Translations under genes and position numbers: made by a program
Source: Paragordius varius
Lineage: Eukaryota > Nematomorpha
Length of the DNA: 64,000 nucleotides
Reading direction: 5' to 3'
Assembly (NCBI GenBank): GCA_964247055.1
Contig: OZ176053.1
Location: 12,090,001 to 12,154,000 of the forward strand
Shown here: one piece after another, positions 48,613 to 62,614 of the stretch
How positions within the stretch are numbered: the stretch's first letter is position 1
Layout: every line of letters begins with the position of its first letter
Notes under the pieces: generated by a model
Told to the model about the DNA's origin: nothing
Seen by the model: only the letters and a program-made list of their open reading frames with translations
Databases searched by the model: none

Positions 48613-49853
48613 CCGTAACATTTTTAAAAAATACAGCTTGAAAATCCGGTTTATTATATATATTTTTGCCAAAATTCAATTTTCTTATAACTCCTTTATA
48701 TAATGCACTGTAGTTTGGTCCACGACTGGAAACAAGGAATCTTAATATGAATGTTTGCAATCCATTTTCGCCATAAATCTTTTTTTATGATTTAAAATTT
48801 GTTTCAAGAAATTTTTTTGGCTAGACTCACAAACCAATAATATATTCTGAAAATTATACTGGCCCACTTAAATCTGCGCTCAGCCCCAAAAAATAGAAAA
48901 TCATTAATTTAAAATTAAATAAGCTATCATTTTTGTTAATCTATTAACTATATTCTGCACAACATTTTTTTTTGTTTTATACCACCACTGTCATTCCGAA
49001 CAAATAATCTTGAATTGTATGTATGAATAATTTTGCTATAAACATATTTTTTCATAAATATACCATTAAAATTATAAACAGGTTAATACAATATGTCTGT
49101 TCCCATTTACATTTTTATTCAACTTTCCAATGTTATTAAATATAATATATATATATAAATAATATTATTTATAAAAATAAATTTACATTTATGTGGTACT
49201 ACTCATAGTCGTGATGTTAATTTATGATAAAAACTTACCGCGATTTGGCCCAGCAATCTAATGCCATCAAGTTATTTTTTCAAAGTATTTGCTATATTAC
49301 ATTTAATAACTAAGGGGTAGCTAGATGTTAACGTTGCACCATAAATGTATTATTGGCATTTTTTTGGTAAACATTTGATTTAAAGATATCTTCGATCGTT
49401 TACCTCTACGAATTGCAAAATTTTTTTCTACCTAGCTTTTAATCATCGTAAAAAGTCTAATTTTCTATATATTACCATTTTAAACATGGTAATTTTAGGG
49501 TAGTTTCACCTATTCTTTCTGTTATGTTAAAATGGGTTTCATCAGCGTTCTTTACTGCATATGTTCAATTGCACCTATTCTTACACTTTGGAGCTAATTA
49601 GTTTGTGGACAAAGATATGTTCAATCTTCAATTTGTAATTATTAATTTAGCTTACATCATTCAAGTTCCAATTCGAATACTTTTCACCCCAAGCTATTAT
49701 GTTTAATTTTAAGATACCATAAGTAAAATATCTTATATAATTAACTATATATTTTAAATTTGGCGAAATATTAGAAGATAAATTTCTAACTAGCTCATCT
49801 ATGATTTCAACCAATTCTACCACCCTAAAATCGTCGTCCATCCATATACTCAT
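48613..49853 (-). CDS. Possible unrecognised multi-exon gene
   Basis: Two open segments have strong splice signals. One runs from an ATG at 49853 to about 49656 (MSIWMDDDFRVVELVEIIDE … WGEKYSNWNLND) and ends at GTAAGC. The other, about 48727-48617, follows TTTCCAG, reads RGPNYSALYKGVIRKLNFGK … FQAVFFKNVT and ends at GTAAGT. Between them are a 19-base segment at about 49259-49241 (IAGPNR, before GTAAGT) and one near 48870 (DLSGP). The downstream end was not found. I do not recognise the protein. It would lie just downstream of the KDM3-type gene on the same strand. Confidence 0.35.
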
Positions 49854-49859
49854 AAAAAT

Positions 49860-50538
49860 AACTTAGCTCTGCTAATTAATATAATTTCAATGCTCTTTAA
49901 AAGTTTTTTTCTCATGTAACAAAATTTATTCATGGTTGTAACAACTGAATATCTCTCCCTCAAACACGTCGTTTGTTTTATCAATTTGATTGATACATTT
50001 TTTTTCATTTTCAAGTGTTTCCTACCAATATTCTTTTACATGAATTGAATCAGTTGAATTTTTCCGTAAAAATAAATCCAATATCCTTTAGTTCATCATT
50101 ATCTTTCTTATGGTCAAATAATTTCATAGTGAGTCTATACTCTATAATTGTTACAATCACTTAAAACTCTTTTTTACTTAAATTGTGCAATATTAATACA
50201 AACTATTTTAAATATTATTTGGTCGGATTTACTATATAGTTTGGTTGTGGTGCTTCAACATTAATATATTATATACGTGTGTGTATGTGACTAGATTATT
50301 TATAGTAGGATTGGGGTTGGTTGGATTAGTAATTTTACACAAAAAATATTAACAAACAGAAAATGTATATAAATAAAGAACGTTATGCAAATGATCGTAT
50401 CGAGCAAGGTGAGATAAAACAAAAAAAATGGTACAAAAATGTTTTCATATTATTAATAACTACATCATCATATATATATATATATATGTGTGTGTTTTTA
50501 TACATATAAATTTGACATTAAAATAAATTAGATGTAAT
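49860..50538. other. Short intergenic stretch, nothing recognisable
   Basis: AT-rich DNA between the possible gene above and the stop of the KDM3-type gene. It contains a TATGTGTGTGT-like run near 50275-50290 and a (TA)n run near 50470. Confidence 0.5.
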
Positions 50539-53500
50539 TTACAAGTTGTTATTTAGGTGGAAACATGTCTCTTTTATGGCATGATACATATTTCGTTTGC
50601 ATTGTAAAAATTCTGATTTCCACCTCGAAGTTTCAATAAGTTCCACATTAATGATATGAGAGGTCCTAATTTGTTCCAACATACTCAGATTATGACCAAT
50701 GTGTTCTGGACCAATGAAATTCGCATTGAGAGTTATGCATTTGGTTATATATTTGACCTGTGAATATTTTTTCCGGATAAAAAATTTTTGAGATAAAGTA
50801 TAACACATTGATAAAGGTACAGTAAAATTGAAATTATACGGACAAAACGTGAAAGACAAATATTTTTTCCAAAAGACAACCATTCTTTTAAAATCTTGAT
50901 TTTTTTATATATAACCCATTGTATCAAACTACAAAGTATAATATAGAAATATAAATTGGTAACACAATCAATTATGTATTTTGCGATGGTAATCAAATGT
51001 TTTCTATAGAATAAATTAAGGTTTAAAAAAGTATGGTCGTCTTTTAAAAAAAAAATTTTGTCTTTATACTTTTACATTTTGTCCGTATAATTTTAATTTT
51101 ACTGTAAAGACACTTTCCATTTATTTTTTTTACATTGCAATCAAGGCTTAACGCAGATTGTGATGTGTCTGACAACTTTTTAGCTATTATTTTAATAATT
51201 GACATTTTAAAACGTTTCAACTAAAAATCGGTTGTACCTGATATAATGCACCAATGGGCAGACAAATGAAATCATCCCGACATTGAACAATAATTTTTGG
51301 CCGTATTCCGAGTTTTGTTTCAATCAAATCTTTGCAATTTGAAATCAAAGAAAGGAATGAATTTTTTTCATTGCCTTTCCCCATACCATTTTCTATGATT
51401 GTTTCTTTATTCTAAACATAAAAATTAATTGGATCAAATTATAAATTAGCGGTAATTAAATTCTTTATTTTTTGTGAAGAGATTCCTTATCATTTGATAA
51501 AAAATAAATTTTTAAGCATTTCAATACTTTAATTTTGCTTTTCTTAGTTTTACGATAATTTGCTAATAGATGTTAATAAAATTTATTGAGTTACATAATA
51601 TAGAAATTAAATTATGCAGACAAATATAAAAACATAAAGAACATGACATATTTTGTAAAATGATTTTTTTATATTTTACTTATCGTTTTTCCAGATAAAG
51701 AATTTAAGTAAATTGGTAACAACACTCACAAATATATACAGTATGAGTAAGTTTACATTGCTAGAAAGTTATTAATTATTGCTAAATAGCATATGCAGCT
51801 ACGATAATTATTATTGGATAATAATAGTAAAAAGTGAAAAAATAACCATAAGCCAATATACTGCCCTTTGTTGTATATGCTATTTGGCAATAATTAACAA
51901 CTTTTTAGCAATGTATACTGACTCAAACTGTATATTTAAAATTAAATAGTTTATAAAAAATGAAAAAGTATGCCATATCTTTATTAATTTCTTAAAATTA
52001 TTTTGGATATTTGTAAGATTTTAACACGTAATTAAAAAATATATAAGTTTTCTGGGTTCTTATTCACAATTTTTCATTGAAAAGGTTAATAATTTTGTTA
52101 AATTGAAAATTAGTTTGAAACAAAAAAGTGGTTTTTGGAGAAATTTTTTATTTTTAAATGAATAAATATATAATAAATAAAGAAAATTAGGTTAAAAATA
52201 ATAAAATAAAAAATAAATGCAAATATTAAGGTTAAATTATAACTAAAAAATTTTAAATACCAACTTGAAGCGCTCAAGGACACTCTTGAAGTGCAAATGG
52301 TATATTTATTTTTTCTTTTATTAAAACCGCCTAGCTAATATTACTACAATTAAAAAAAAAATACTTTTATAAAGTAATCACAAATTGTTAGTGCATCTTT
52401 GGGCCCATATATGTACCACAGGGCCCCAATATTGCATTCATGTCTAATGACTCGATTTATTTGGTCAGCATCAATCCCTTGTTTAGCTAGCCATTGGCAT
52501 ACATTATGCATTTTATTTATTATGTGATCTATCACATTCGTTGAATATATACTAGTTGTATCCGAGTTTTTCCTATTATTTTGAGCGGTAAAATAATGAT
52601 TTACACTTTTTATATTACAATTTTTTTCTTGTTGTTGGTTAAGTGTTAACGGTTGAGTATGAATTAAGTTATATAAGCTATCCGTTTGATTGATCGACCA
52701 TGGTATTTTATCATCGTAAACATTATCGATCGTACCTTTTGCAACGGTAAAAACAAATGAATAAATTTAAATAATAGTTTGTTCAATCAAAAATATTTGA
52801 CAAATTAATACTTACCATTTGTAAATATGTATTGAAACTGTGTGCTAGAATCAGACAAGGTATATTGACATAAATTATGGGATAATTTCGATGTAGCTAC
52901 TGTTTTTGGGGGGTCAAAATTTATGTTTTCATCAAAGTTTTGACCATTAAATTTGGTTTTTGTGGGTGTTGATTGTTGAAACATTGTTGTATTTATGCTT
53001 CCGTTTTTTGCCAAGGGCCCAATAAAATAATTTTGAAGGCGAGAAAATACTTTGTATAAAGAGATATTAAAAGGTGGTGATGTTATTAATGTTTCACAAT
53101 GTATGACTAGTTGATGCGTGTTTAAATCATGGTGTTGTGAAGACTTGCAAAAATTATGTATAAAAATTAAAAAATTACTATAAAGAATTAATTTATAATC
53201 GTTAATAATTCGGATATGCATATTTAAAAAGTGATTGTTTATAAAAAATACTTTTGTTAAGCCATTCGTGGTAGTTGATTGGTGTGTATCTAAATGAATG
53301 ACAAAATTACAAATGTAATATTCAAAGGTTTAAACGGGTATATTAAGAGACACAAAAATTGCTTATGGATTTTTTTGTTTATATTCAAGTCTCTCTCAGC
53401 ATGAAGCGAATATGAACTTTAAAAAATTTGTTGTCCACAACGTTACACTTTTAATTTTTCATTAACCACCATAAATTTTAAGTTTCCTTCCCACCTCTCA

Positions 53501-56500
53501 TAAAATTATAAAGAATTTAATTTATATACTAATAATATATTAAACCTGAATTCATCATATTGTGCATAAATTTTTTGATAATATCCTCCATATTTTTACC
53601 ATCATTAAATGATATTTCTTCGTGGTGAATATTATATATTTTTGCTTGTTTAAAAAGCATGGTTTGAGGTTCCATTTGGGCTAAAAAGTTATCAGATTTG
53701 AATGATTCTTCAAATGCACCAACAGACGTATATAAAACGATAGGTTGTGTAAGCGACCAGAGCCGTTGAAAATTTTCCATGAATTCTTTGCTAAAGAAAC
53801 AAAACAACAAAAAAACAATGAGGCTACCATTTTATACTCAATTTAGTACCCTTTTCAAATTTTTTTTGTAGAGCTACTTTACGTAGCTTGAATTTGTGAA
53901 ATTTAGGTAAAGCATTATTTCTTTTTAATCATTTCAAAAAAATCGCCCGTTTTCAAGTTAACATTTTCAAAATTTAAATCTTGCATATTGTTAAGCGGCT
54001 GAAACTTGGGCTAAAAAATGTTATTAAACTTAAAAATTCAGGTAAACTTTAAATTATATTTTAGGCGAGAAAATAATAAATGTGCATTAAGTTAATAGTA
54101 AGAAAAACTAAAGATTAGTGTATAAGTTTGGCGCTTGAACACTACGGTAAAATAAAAGATAGTAAAAATGATTTAATTACGAAAATGATTTCCACTAATA
54201 CTGGACCAAAAATATTTAACAGATTTTTCTCTTTTTTGAAAGAATTTTTTTTGCTATAAGAGAGTTGTTAAACAATGACCGATCAAATATTATGACCGGT
54301 CAAGGGGTCAGCATTTATATATCGGTCATAACTAGTAATATTATCACAAATGCAAACATAATGATGTAGCTAAATAAGGGTTTTATTCACAGATTGCTTT
54401 ATTAACATTATCATAAAAATTTTAAATATTTGATAATCAAAAATTGATAAAATTCATATCTGGGTAAAATTATAAATGCTTAAAATATCATTTAAAATTG
54501 CATCTTTTGATTACCTGTTATCATCAGACTCGTAGTATTTTAAATAGAGAACACCACCAATATTTTCATAGGGAGACGAGGGCAGGGGTGGTGATTTTTT
54601 TTCAACGGTTGATGTATTTATATTTGTGGCATTCTACAAATATTATATAATATGCGTTAAATTTTGGGCTGGTAAATTTTGTACATCTAATTTATAGAGT
54701 TAATAAGATTGTTTTAGATTATCATAGGGTTCCACGCCACATTAAAGAGAAATAATAAAAAATAATCAGTATCGATCAAATCAATAGTGGGACATTTACA
54801 AATTGACATATTTATACTAAAACTAGATTTAGTCATGGTTAGCTAAAATAAGAATAAACTAATCATTCTTAACTTTCAATAAATATAGCCACCGTTAATC
54901 TATAATACTTGGACCTATATATTTGAATCGTGGTTGAAATGATTGTAAAACGATAAAATTAAACAAAATTGTAAATAAGCTATAAAATACTGGGATTACA
55001 TTGGGTTTAATATTTTCAGGCTTTTTTAAATTTATTTCTTAACTTTTTACAGCCAATTTTTTGGTGATTAAAGCCCATCCTCTACCTTATCTAAAGGGAG
55101 AGCGTATTTATTTGATGTGAATTGCATAAACATTAAAAGTAATTTGAAAAATTTTGGTATTTTGAATTCTAAAGTAGAACATCCTTCTTTTGAAAAACAT
55201 GGCCCTATATTGATCGGCTCTATGTAAAAAAATTATTTAAATTATATTTTGAACTAATTTTATTGTAAAATAATTCAATATAAACATATTAATGGGCTAC
55301 ATTTTTAAAATCTATATATTTATAAAAATGGAAAATACTGGCTTTGTGATCTGGTACCGGAAAACCGGTAGACCCATTCAAATGCAAACATCGAAAAAAT
55401 ATAATCATTAATGAATGCCCCGACAATAGCTTCGCCCTTTTTTGGAATTAGGTCCCCAGTTCGGGCCTACCCCGTGTGAAAAATGGGTTAAGTCAATTTT
55501 TTGGAGAACGTGTTGGACCATTCAATTTCAAATATGATTTTTGTTTACTTATTTTTCGCCGACATAGTCGAGTCACTTTTTTGATTTAGGCCCTCTTTTT
55601 ACCCGCTCCCCCAGTAAAATGCCAATTTTTTCAAAAAACGTCCACAAAAATAATTTTTTAAATCTATTTTTCGCCCTAGGTATGAGACCGTAAAAATTCA
55701 ATATGGATTCCACGTATTCCCTGTTAAAAGGCAAAAATTTTAGCCAGGCGTTTCTTTGATGATAGCTGCTGAGTAAGGAGTATCTTTCATATGTATAGGA
55801 TGTTAAAAGATATATAGATATTAATACATTATTTATAAAAATGGAAAATGCTGGCTTTGTGATCTGGTACAGGAAAAACGGTAGACCCATTCAAATCCAA
55901 ACTTCGAAAAAATATAATCATTAATAAATGTCCCGACAATAGCTTCGCCCTTTTTTTGAAATAGGCCCCCAGTTCGGGCCCACCCCGTATGAAAAACGGG
56001 TTTTTTTGAAAACAGAAGTCCACAAAAATCGTGTCTTTGAGACAATTTTCTGGAGAACGTGTTGGTCCATTCTATTTCAATATGATTTTTGTTTACTTAT
56101 TTTCGATTCGCCGAACATAGTCGAGTCACTTTTTTGATTTAGGCCCTCTTTTTATCCGCTCCCCCCGTAAAATGCCATTTTTTTCAAAAAACGTCCACAA
56201 AAATAATTTTTTAAATCTATTTTTCGCCCTAGGTATGAGACCGTAAAAATTCAATATGGATGTATTCCCTGTTAAAAGGCAAAAATTTTAGTCAGGCGTT
56301 TCTTTTGATAGCTGCTGGGTAAGGAGCTAACCTCTAAAAACTGATTTCTCATGTAACTTTGTGATCTGCTACCGGAAAACCGGTAGACCCATACAAATCC
56401 AAACTTCGAACCCCCCCAGAAGTCCGAGGACTTCCTCGGGCTGCGTAGCAGCACGAGATTTACGCTAGTATATATATATATATATTTAATTACTTTTCGG

Positions 56501-58770
56501 TGTAACATTAATCAATATTGATAAAAAAATCTGTGTACCTCTTGTAAAATTTGATTATCGACCGCATGGTTAGTTGTTAAAGTGGTTGTGACAAAGGGAC
56601 TTTGAACAATACTGTGTTCTATTACGGCTGAGATAACTTCATCCAATGTATTGCTTGGACTGAGATGTGAAAAAAAAGAGTGCGCGTTTTCCCTTTCATG
56701 TTCTAACACAAGATATATATTTAAAATTAATATACATATATATATTGGCTACCAAGAACTGATCCAGGAAACGTACAGTAAAATTTGAAACTTTAAGGAC
56801 AAAACTTTAGAATTAAAATAATATTTCTTTCTAAAAGATAATCATACTTTTTAAATCTTGATTTATTTAAGTGTAAATCATCGTTTTGGTTTGTAAAATG
56901 GGTATCAGAGATGTATGTGATACACTAATCTTATAATTAAGAATGTAATTTAATAGTTTGTGTGGGAATAATCAAGGTTTGAAGTATGGTTGTCTTTTAT
57001 TTATCTTTTAATTTTTACATTTTCTCTGTATATTTTCAATATTTACTATATATGCCATTTAAAGATTTTTTAATTTAGATTTATAAATGCACCGAGGGTA
57101 GGTAGGGTCACTTTTAAAGTCCCATATTAGATAATGTGCCATACTTTTGAATTTAATAAAATTTGTCTGATTGCTTTGATTTAAACAATAAATTAATAAG
57201 CATTAAATTGGACGAATTAGAAACTACAGAAAAATATTGGAAAAAACGATATTTTTGTTTTTATCCTGTGTTTGGTGCCTAAAAATATTTGTTTCGACTA
57301 AAGCTGTTATAATAATTAAACATATATCTCTCTATCTATTCCTAATCTATGAACCTGTTGATTTTTGTCCATTATTTGTAATGTGGTTGGTGTTATTAAG
57401 AGCCACGTCGGCTAAAACATTCAAGGGTGTTTCAAATATATTTGGTGGTGCTTGTTTTTTAAGGTCTTGTGCTACATTTGAATCGCATTGTGATGTCGAT
57501 TTGGGTAATAATTCCGAAACATCTAAGATTTTATTGAGATTTTTCTGGAAGAATAGCTTTGATAGTTGGTACAATGTTGTCTAAAATTGAAAAGTATTAC
57601 ACTTATTAAAGAAATAAAAAATATAAATAAAACAAGAACAGCTTGCTATTTTTAGTTCTGTTCAAAAACGAAACCGTAGCTTTTGTTTTTACTCAAAATG
57701 GTTTATTTACTAATTACATTATTTTTGCATTGACAAATAGCCAAAAATTATAATATGAAAAAAAGGCAGAGTTCAATACTTTGTGCGAAAAAAACAAAAA
57801 ATATGAAAATAATAAATTCAAACAATTTTTGGATGTTTATTTGGATCAAAAGAATATAAAACAAGTGTGTTTATTAGGCCCGCTGTCAGGAAATTTAGAA
57901 ATTATTAAATAAAAACGAAATTTTAATTAAATTTTCTGATTAAGATAAGCCTTTCCGGCTCGAAAGAATGGTGTTAGCAATTATAATATGCTTGTTTATG
58001 TTTAAAATCAAACAATATATTCATTAATACGACCAGTAGTTTTTTTAGTAAAAAATGCGGCCCACAAAGCCATTTGTGTTGGACACCCTTGGTCTAGAGA
58101 TTATACGGTTTCAAGAAAACGCTTTTGGTTCAAATTCATTTAAATCCGTTATAATTTATAGTTAATAATTATAAAAATGATATCATTTATATAACATTAC
58201 TTTAGACATGCCATTAAGGTTTGGGTCTACAGATTTGAATTCATTCTGTGGTGATAATTTTTTCTCCAATGTTGATTTTGGATTTTCCATTATATTATGC
58301 TGAATGCTGCAGGGGTGTTTACTTTCAATTTTCTTTGCCATTTGAAACAGCTCAGTTAGTGCTGGAAATAATGTATTGAAAAACGGAAAAATTTAAATAT
58401 TTATGAGTAAATCTTATATTAAAACATTTTTTATAATGGGTAGATAATATTTTAAAATGCGTAATTCGATCACTATTTAGCCATAAATATAAAATACGGT
58501 AAAAATCAAAATTATACGGACAAAATGTAAAAAAAACATTTTTTTCTGAAACAACCTTACTTTTAACCTTGATTTTCGCACATACATTATATAATTCAAT
58601 TTTATTAATTATATAATGAGTGTATTATCATTTACACATTCCCATTTCGCAATCCAAAATGTTGAGTAATAAATAAAAAAAATAGACTTAAAAAATAAAA
58701 TTATCTTTCAAAAGCAAAATATTTGTCTCTTTGTTTTTACGTTTTGTCCTCTATATAATTTCATTTTTTA

Positions 58771-58832
<62 letters not shown>

Positions 58833-61800
58833 GATATATGGTATTATGTGAGTCGGTAAAAATTTTGCTAAATCGTGTGTTTGTTTATTCGAACAAATAT
58901 TCCATTCGGATTTGGTTCCATCAATGCCATTATTTGTAATGTTGTGGTTTATTTTCAAGTTTTTTACCCGGGAAGGACATGATGTTGATAAAACGGTGTT
59001 TTTTCTAACAATAATATAAAATTAATTTGGTGTTTAAATTAGCGAGGGAAACCTAATATACATAAATTTAAAACCACAAAAAAGAATTGATCTATAATCC
59101 TGACTGATTTTGCCCAGGATATTTGACAAAAATTAAAATAGAAAGAGTTTATACAAAATAAGAATGATACTCTGGTTCAAATGCAAGTTATGAGACATAT
59201 ATACAGTAACGATAATGCTTATAGGCATTTCGATATTTTAAATGACTAAAAGGGGATATAATTTATATGCCTGTTGCCGTATATGAGATTCGTTTTTATT
59301 AGTTACATTTGAAAATTAAAGGGCAAAAATACAATGATCTATTAAATATGCGACCAAAAAAATGGACAATTTCATAAATGGGAACAGACATGTATAATGA
59401 ATTCCCTTTCAACCATTAAAAATACCGAAATAGCTAGCCTTTTTATTGTATATCAGGGGTATTTAACATGCATCCCTCCCTCCAATATATTTCCACAGCC
59501 CGCTAAAAAGTTCATATTCAAAATTTTACGGAATCTTAGTAAAATTGATTTTTTTTAAACATTGGCAATGAACTAGCAATAAATGTCAAAATATATAGTA
59601 GTTATTACACTCTTATGTTTATAAATAGTTGTTAATGTTCATTTACAAATGTTGCCCGCGAATTCATTTTGTATTGGACACCCCTATTGTATATAATATT
59701 TAAGCAAATCACTTTATCAATTCTGCCATTTTTAGCGTTGTACAATCTAGACATAGGGTAAAAGCACATCGACCACATACAGTGTGTCGATTGAAAATGT
59801 GCATTTGACACATGTCACACACAATGGCAACAGTTGTCGCACCCATCATAAGAGATGATGATGATTTTATTTCAATGGGATTTTTTTCTTTAATCACTTT
59901 TGATGACACAATATTTCTCCAAGCCATACGTCGGTTTCTATTGTGATGCTGTTGTTCTGATTTTCCCCCATTCAAACTGTGACTTTGATTGAGAGATGTA
60001 ATAGTTGAGGAGGTAGTACCTTTACACAAAAATATTTGAGTTAATAATATGATTATACAAAATTGGCGCCTAATGCCATAAAGGTCATATATATATTCTA
60101 TAACTCTCATTTTATGAGCAGAAAACAGCTTATTTTGATAATTATTAGAAAGTTTAATAAATTATTTGAAAGTTAAGGAATATTAATGATTTTCAATCAT
60201 TTAACATTATAAAAAATTTAACCGGTATCATAGGCTATAGGGTAAAATGTTAACAACTTATTAAACAAAAGCATGATTGATATTTTTAATAATGCTTTTA
60301 ACTAATAAATGAAACCTATCACATATGAAAAATCAGGTTCAAATACAAATTTAGTTATTTTAATCACTTCTTTTAAAAATTTTTAATTTCGCAATTAAAA
60401 ATCATACCATTATTCCCTAACGTTTGGCACTTTGCAACGTATGCCAAAAAGGTGTTCATTTGACTTTCTTCGGTTTCAATGACATTTTTTAAGTGTGGCC
60501 AAACATGCTTAAACATATAGAGAGCTATGTTTTTATCCTCATTCAGGAGATTTAGAGTATTATTCCAATTATTTCCAGACGTGATGAGAAGATTTGAAAC
60601 GTCGTTTTGTTCAAAATTTAAGGAATTATTTTGGGTTTTTTGATGACGAGTTTCATCGTAATTTCTACCATTTGCGGCTAGGTTTGATGGAATATCAGGT
60701 AACCATAGGGTTAAATCATCGGCAGTAGCTTCGTGCGTTTCGTGAAAACCAGCTACGCAAAGTACACCTTTGCTATTGTATTTGAGTCTGTTGATATAAT
60801 ATATAGTAAGATTAATAAATTGAATGATTATCACGAAAAAACAAATTAATATCCATATGAAAAAATATGTGATTAAATACACCATATAACGACCCTTTAT
60901 GACTTTTTGTTGAATCTACTTTAACATATTTTTTTTAACTATTTACTAAACATTTTTTTGGATATTCTTTTGTTTTTTAGTGATTATTTTAGCTCTCAAA
61001 CATTTTAAACTCACCCTTTAATGAAATTTCACTGTATAAATTTCTGATTCCCCTTCAAATAAGGGACCCTCTCAAACATAAATATTCGCATTAATATTAA
61101 TTTTTAAATCGATCTTAAATTTTATGTTCTTAGACTAAATAACTTACAAATTATCATTCCTGTTACTCTTCTTAAATTTTTTAAATATTTTTTTTAAATA
61201 TCTATAAGCAATTATTTTGATAAATTACAGTAACTGGAGTATCCATTTCGGTATTTAATTGGCTAAAAGGGGTTACTGTTTCCATGTATATGATTTTACA
61301 TTTTATTATATATTGATTTGATTTAAACAATCGAAAATTTTATAACTACCTTTTAACCAATTTTAAAGCCAATAATAATTGTTTTAACTATACAATAAAA
61401 AATATAATATCAAAAAAAAATTTAAAGATTAACGAAACAGAATAATATGATTAAAAAAATGAAACTATGACAAAAAAAGATCTTTAATCTTTATATAATA
61501 AAATAATTCAGCCCAGACATACATAATTGATTAGATTATTTTGGATGTGTAAAGTTAACATGAAAATGTGTGAGGATCAATTCAAAAGATATGCTCACAA
61601 ACTCAAGCTGTAACCTTAATATATGAATATAATATTTATCATCGGATTAGTTTAAATCGGGGAATAATTTTTCCAATAATTTAACAACAAAACTCACTTT
61701 CTAAAGTACATAAATCGGCAAAATGTGGTCGGCTCCAAAGTTTTTTGAGAACTAACCACACTTGAAGAAACACATGAAGTAGATCGTTTGTTTTGACAGG

Positions 61801-62583
61801 ATATCATTCGACGACAATCACAGCATTTTGGGAGTTTTGGGGCAATTAGGGCACATTTGTCGTTTTGCAAAAACGGTGATGGCAATTGATTTTGTTGAGT
61901 AGCTAACTGTATATTAGTAGGCAATGGGATGTCATCTATTTACAACAAATTGAAATTTACAGCAAGTAATAGTTTAAAATTTGAGTCAAATTCTTATTAA
62001 CCTATTTATGAAATGATGGAAAAAAAAACAAACTACTTTGGTTGGAAAAATTATTTATGCGACAAAAGATAAATACTTTCAAAGGGTAGGCTTTAATTTT
62101 TTAATATATGACACTTGTGATTTAAAAACATGTTTAGTAATTAATTTTGGAGCCTTTAAAATTTGATTTTTTGTTAAATTAAATAAAAGGATATGTTTTT
62201 AAATTAGAGAATCTTTATACGAAATCGACCTTTAGGGCCATTTTAACAGGGTCTGTTATTTCGCAATTACATGTTAAAATTCTCCTTTGGTTTTAATAAT
62301 ATTATTGTGTTTTTCCTTTTTCATGTAATCTACATAATTTTGTTAAATTTAAATTTTTAGTGTGTCTATTTATTAAATGTCATCATTTATTTTATATTTG
62401 TCCTTGCTTTTGTTTCACAAATTCCTTTAAAATCAAACCTTGAGGCTAACCATATACTCAAAGTGTAAACTCTGTTAAATTATAATTTTTCACTCTGAAA
62501 TTTTATATATTTTATGTACCCAAAATAAGCTTTCAATCAAAATAAAATATGGTTGATTTATTAAAAACAACTGTGTATTTAAT

Positions 62584-62614
<31 letters not shown>

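Noticed and set aside
57237-57584. Plus-strand frame of 115 codons
   Set aside because: It is antisense to exon 7 of the KDM3-like gene, which has splice sites and continuous phase with its neighbours.
58761-58800. Ile-Tyr repeat peptide at the end of a minus-strand frame
   Set aside because: It is the translation of a (TA)n microsatellite in the intron after exon 5.
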